Shown here piece after piece: positions 6,982-7,919 of a stretch of 7,919 nt of DNA. Location of the stretch: the NCBI GenBank assembly GCA_023436825.1, contig JAEZHS010000491.1, positions 1 to 7,919 on the forward strand. Direction: 5' to 3'. The position numbers and the translations under genes are program-made. This DNA comes from Pseudomonadota bacterium. GTDB lineage: Bacteria > Pseudomonadota > Alphaproteobacteria > Reyranellales > Reyranellaceae. The first letter of the stretch is position 1. Each line of letters starts with the position of its first letter. The notes beneath the pieces were generated by a model that worked only from the letters and a program-made list of their open reading frames with translations, was not told the DNA's origin and ran no database searches.

Positions 6982-7722
6982 ATGGACCGGCCAGTCGACG
7001 AGCAAGCACGCGACAAGAGGCGCCTGGAACGCATCGCTGCGGCGTTCCGGAACGGCCTCGTCCTGGTCGACGAGACAGGCGCGATCGTCTGGATGGACGA
7101 GACGACACGGCGGCGGGTGAACGGAGAGCTGCAGCATCTCGACCTGCCGCTGACCAAGACGGATCACGAGGCTATCGATTGCTTCCTCTCGCCAGTCGAG
7201 CTGACCGTCGATGGCGAGCGCCTCGCCGTAGGCGTGATCCAGGCTGCGGAGGCGCGTCCGGGCGCGGATCTGATCGCCGCGATCGAAGGCGCCGTGGCAG
7301 ACAGCACGTCATGGTTCACGCGCACGATCGTCGAGAAGCTGAAGGCGGTCGGTCAGGCAAGGCCCAGGGACAACACGCACAGTGGCACGGCGCAGCTCGA
7401 CTCCTTGAGCGCGCGGGAGCGCGAGGTGCTGGGCCTGATCTGTGAGGGCCACAGCGACGTGCAGATGGCGAGGCTGCTCAGCCTGTCGGAGAACACGGTG
7501 CGCAATCACATAGCCGCGCTGTACCGCAAGATCGGCGTCAACCGCCGGACCGCCGCGGTCATCTGGGCGCGCGAGCGCGGCATCACCTGCCGCGACGATC
7601 TCCAGCCGATGGGGCGCCTCCGTGGCAGCGGCCACCGGGGCAATGGCCACCGGGGCAATGGGCATGGCAGCAACGGCCGCGGCGGCAACGGGCACGACAG
7701 CGGCGGCACGCCTCCCTACTAG
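6982..7722 (+). CDS. LuxR-type HTH transcriptional regulator with PAS-like N-terminus, 246 aa
   Basis: Cytoplasmic DNA-binding regulator. Residues about 141-200 are a LuxR/GerE HTH (Pfam PF00196): 'LSAREREVLGLICEGHS' opens it, and 'LSLSENTVRNHIAALYRKIG' covers the recognition helix. Residues about 15-60 (RIAAAFRNGLVLVDETGAIVWMDE) look like the start of a PAS-like sensor fold. I see no receiver-domain acidic pocket and phosphoacceptor Asp and no autoinducer-binding domain, so it is neither a standard response regulator nor a typical quorum-sensing LuxR. The signal is unknown. Residues 217-241 are a Gly/His/Asn pentapeptide repeat, an unusual extension past the HTH. The ATG at 6982 has only a weak upstream AGAG (6973-6976). 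Its position behind the autotransporters makes them candidate targets, but that is inference from location. Confidence 0.88.
   Translation: MDRPVDEQARDKRRLERIAAAFRNGLVLVDETGAIVWMDETTRRRVNGELQHLDLPLTKTDHEAIDCFLSPVELTVDGERLAVGVIQAAEARPGADLIAAIEGAVADSTSWFTRTIVEKLKAVGQARPRDNTHSGTAQLDSLSAREREVLGLICEGHSDVQMARLLSLSENTVRNHIAALYRKIGVNRRTAAVIWARERGITCRDDLQPMGRLRGSGHRGNGHRGNGHGSNGRGGNGHDSGGTPPY
7630..7704 (+). repeat. 15-bp tandem repeat coding a G-H-R-G-N tail
   Basis: GGCCACCGGGGCAAT occurs twice in a row (7630-7644 and 7645-7659), followed by three diverged 15-bp units. All are in frame with the regulator and encode GHRGN, GHRGN, GHGSN, GRGGN and GHDSG, residues 217-241. The period of a multiple of three keeps the frame open if copy number changes. 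The stretch is rich in His, Arg, Gly and Asn and is probably disordered. Confidence 0.85.
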
Positions 7723-7919
7723 CGGCACTGCACAGCGGTTTTGACCGGCTGAGCGGCAGACGGGATCGGGATCGCGCGACTCCGCCCGGCAAACGCCGCA
7801 AGCGGCGGTGCCTGCACCGCCGGCAGCGGTACAGGGATCCGGCATTCCCGTCTTCCCCGCCCGACCGTCTTGTGGGTCTTGAGAGACCGACCCCCCATCG
7901 ATTGAGCCATCGTCGAATT
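7723..7919. other. Downstream region without a convincing gene
   Basis: Nothing on the + strand looks coding. On the minus strand a frame runs from the window edge through an ATG at 7910 to a stop at 7719-7721 that overlaps the regulator's own stop. It would encode 63 Arg/Pro/Ala-rich residues with no recognisable motif or ribosome binding site. It could be the tail of a convergent gene beyond the window, but is more likely a chance GC-rich frame. The region also holds a small hairpin, AGCGGT (7734-7739) / ACCGGCT (7744-7750), the large hairpin at 7796-7829 and GGTCT-TGAG-AGACC near 7877-7890. Confidence 0.4.
7796..7829 (+). terminator. Strong GC-rich hairpin downstream of the regulator
   Basis: An 8-bp perfect stem, CGGCGGTG (7803-7810) / CACCGCCG (7815-7822), has a CCTG loop. 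It is extended across a 3-base internal loop by CCGC (7796-7799) / GCGG (7826-7829). It lies 73 bases past the regulator's stop. No U-tract follows, so it is not a textbook intrinsic terminator. Such hairpins in GC-rich genomes may still end transcripts or protect 3' ends. Confidence 0.4.

Noticed and set aside
6982..7722. Regulator as a quorum-sensing LuxR or a two-component response regulator
   Set aside because: The N-terminal half lacks both an autoinducer-binding domain and the acidic pocket, Asp and Lys of a receiver domain; a PAS-like fold fits better.
7719..7910. 63-residue minus-strand frame at the right edge
   Set aside because: It has low-complexity Arg/Pro/Ala content, no ribosome binding site and no motif, and contains a strong hairpin. 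It stays open to the window edge, so a convergent gene cannot be fully excluded.

Overview
The window is a high-GC stretch of chromosome, most likely from an alphaproteobacterium. The signs are the sequence style of the autotransporter barrels (a '...SVTAGF.VLPG..FTVDGA...' core and a final Trp) and the GC-rich third codon positions. A Reyranella- or Bradyrhizobium-like host is a guess; nothing in the sequence fixes the genus. All genes I can support lie on the + strand. I found no tRNA, rRNA, CRISPR array or insertion sequence.

Layout: (1) positions 1-719 hold the 3' end of an autotransporter gene that starts before the window; only most of its beta-barrel remains. (2) 813-3689 is a complete autotransporter of 958 aa. 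(3) 3690-4043 is a 354-base intergenic stretch with a phased ACTGCAA repeat cluster, small hairpins and two tiny candidate ORFs. (4) 4044-6875 is a second complete autotransporter of 943 aa. Its longest open frame begins at a TTG at 3987, but the signal peptide and ribosome binding site place the start at 4044. (5) 6982-7722 encodes a LuxR-type HTH regulator of 246 aa with a probable PAS-like front half and an odd Gly/His/Asn pentapeptide tail. (6) 7723-7919 has no convincing gene but contains a strong GC-rich hairpin.

The two complete autotransporters share one plan: Sec signal peptide; five or so repeats of about 35-55 residues that look like propeller blades (HAF-like) and run to about residue 320-330; a short Gly/Asn/Thr-rich beta-helix; a very conserved 'NSGWMGISAAG' junction block; a helical linker; a Cys pair; and a C-terminal beta-barrel of about 287 residues. 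The three barrels are clear paralogues, and the first is a patchwork of features of the other two, which suggests gene conversion within a tandem array. The simplest reading is a locus for a family of variant surface-displayed proteins, followed by a regulator on the same strand that may control them. That regulatory link rests on position only.
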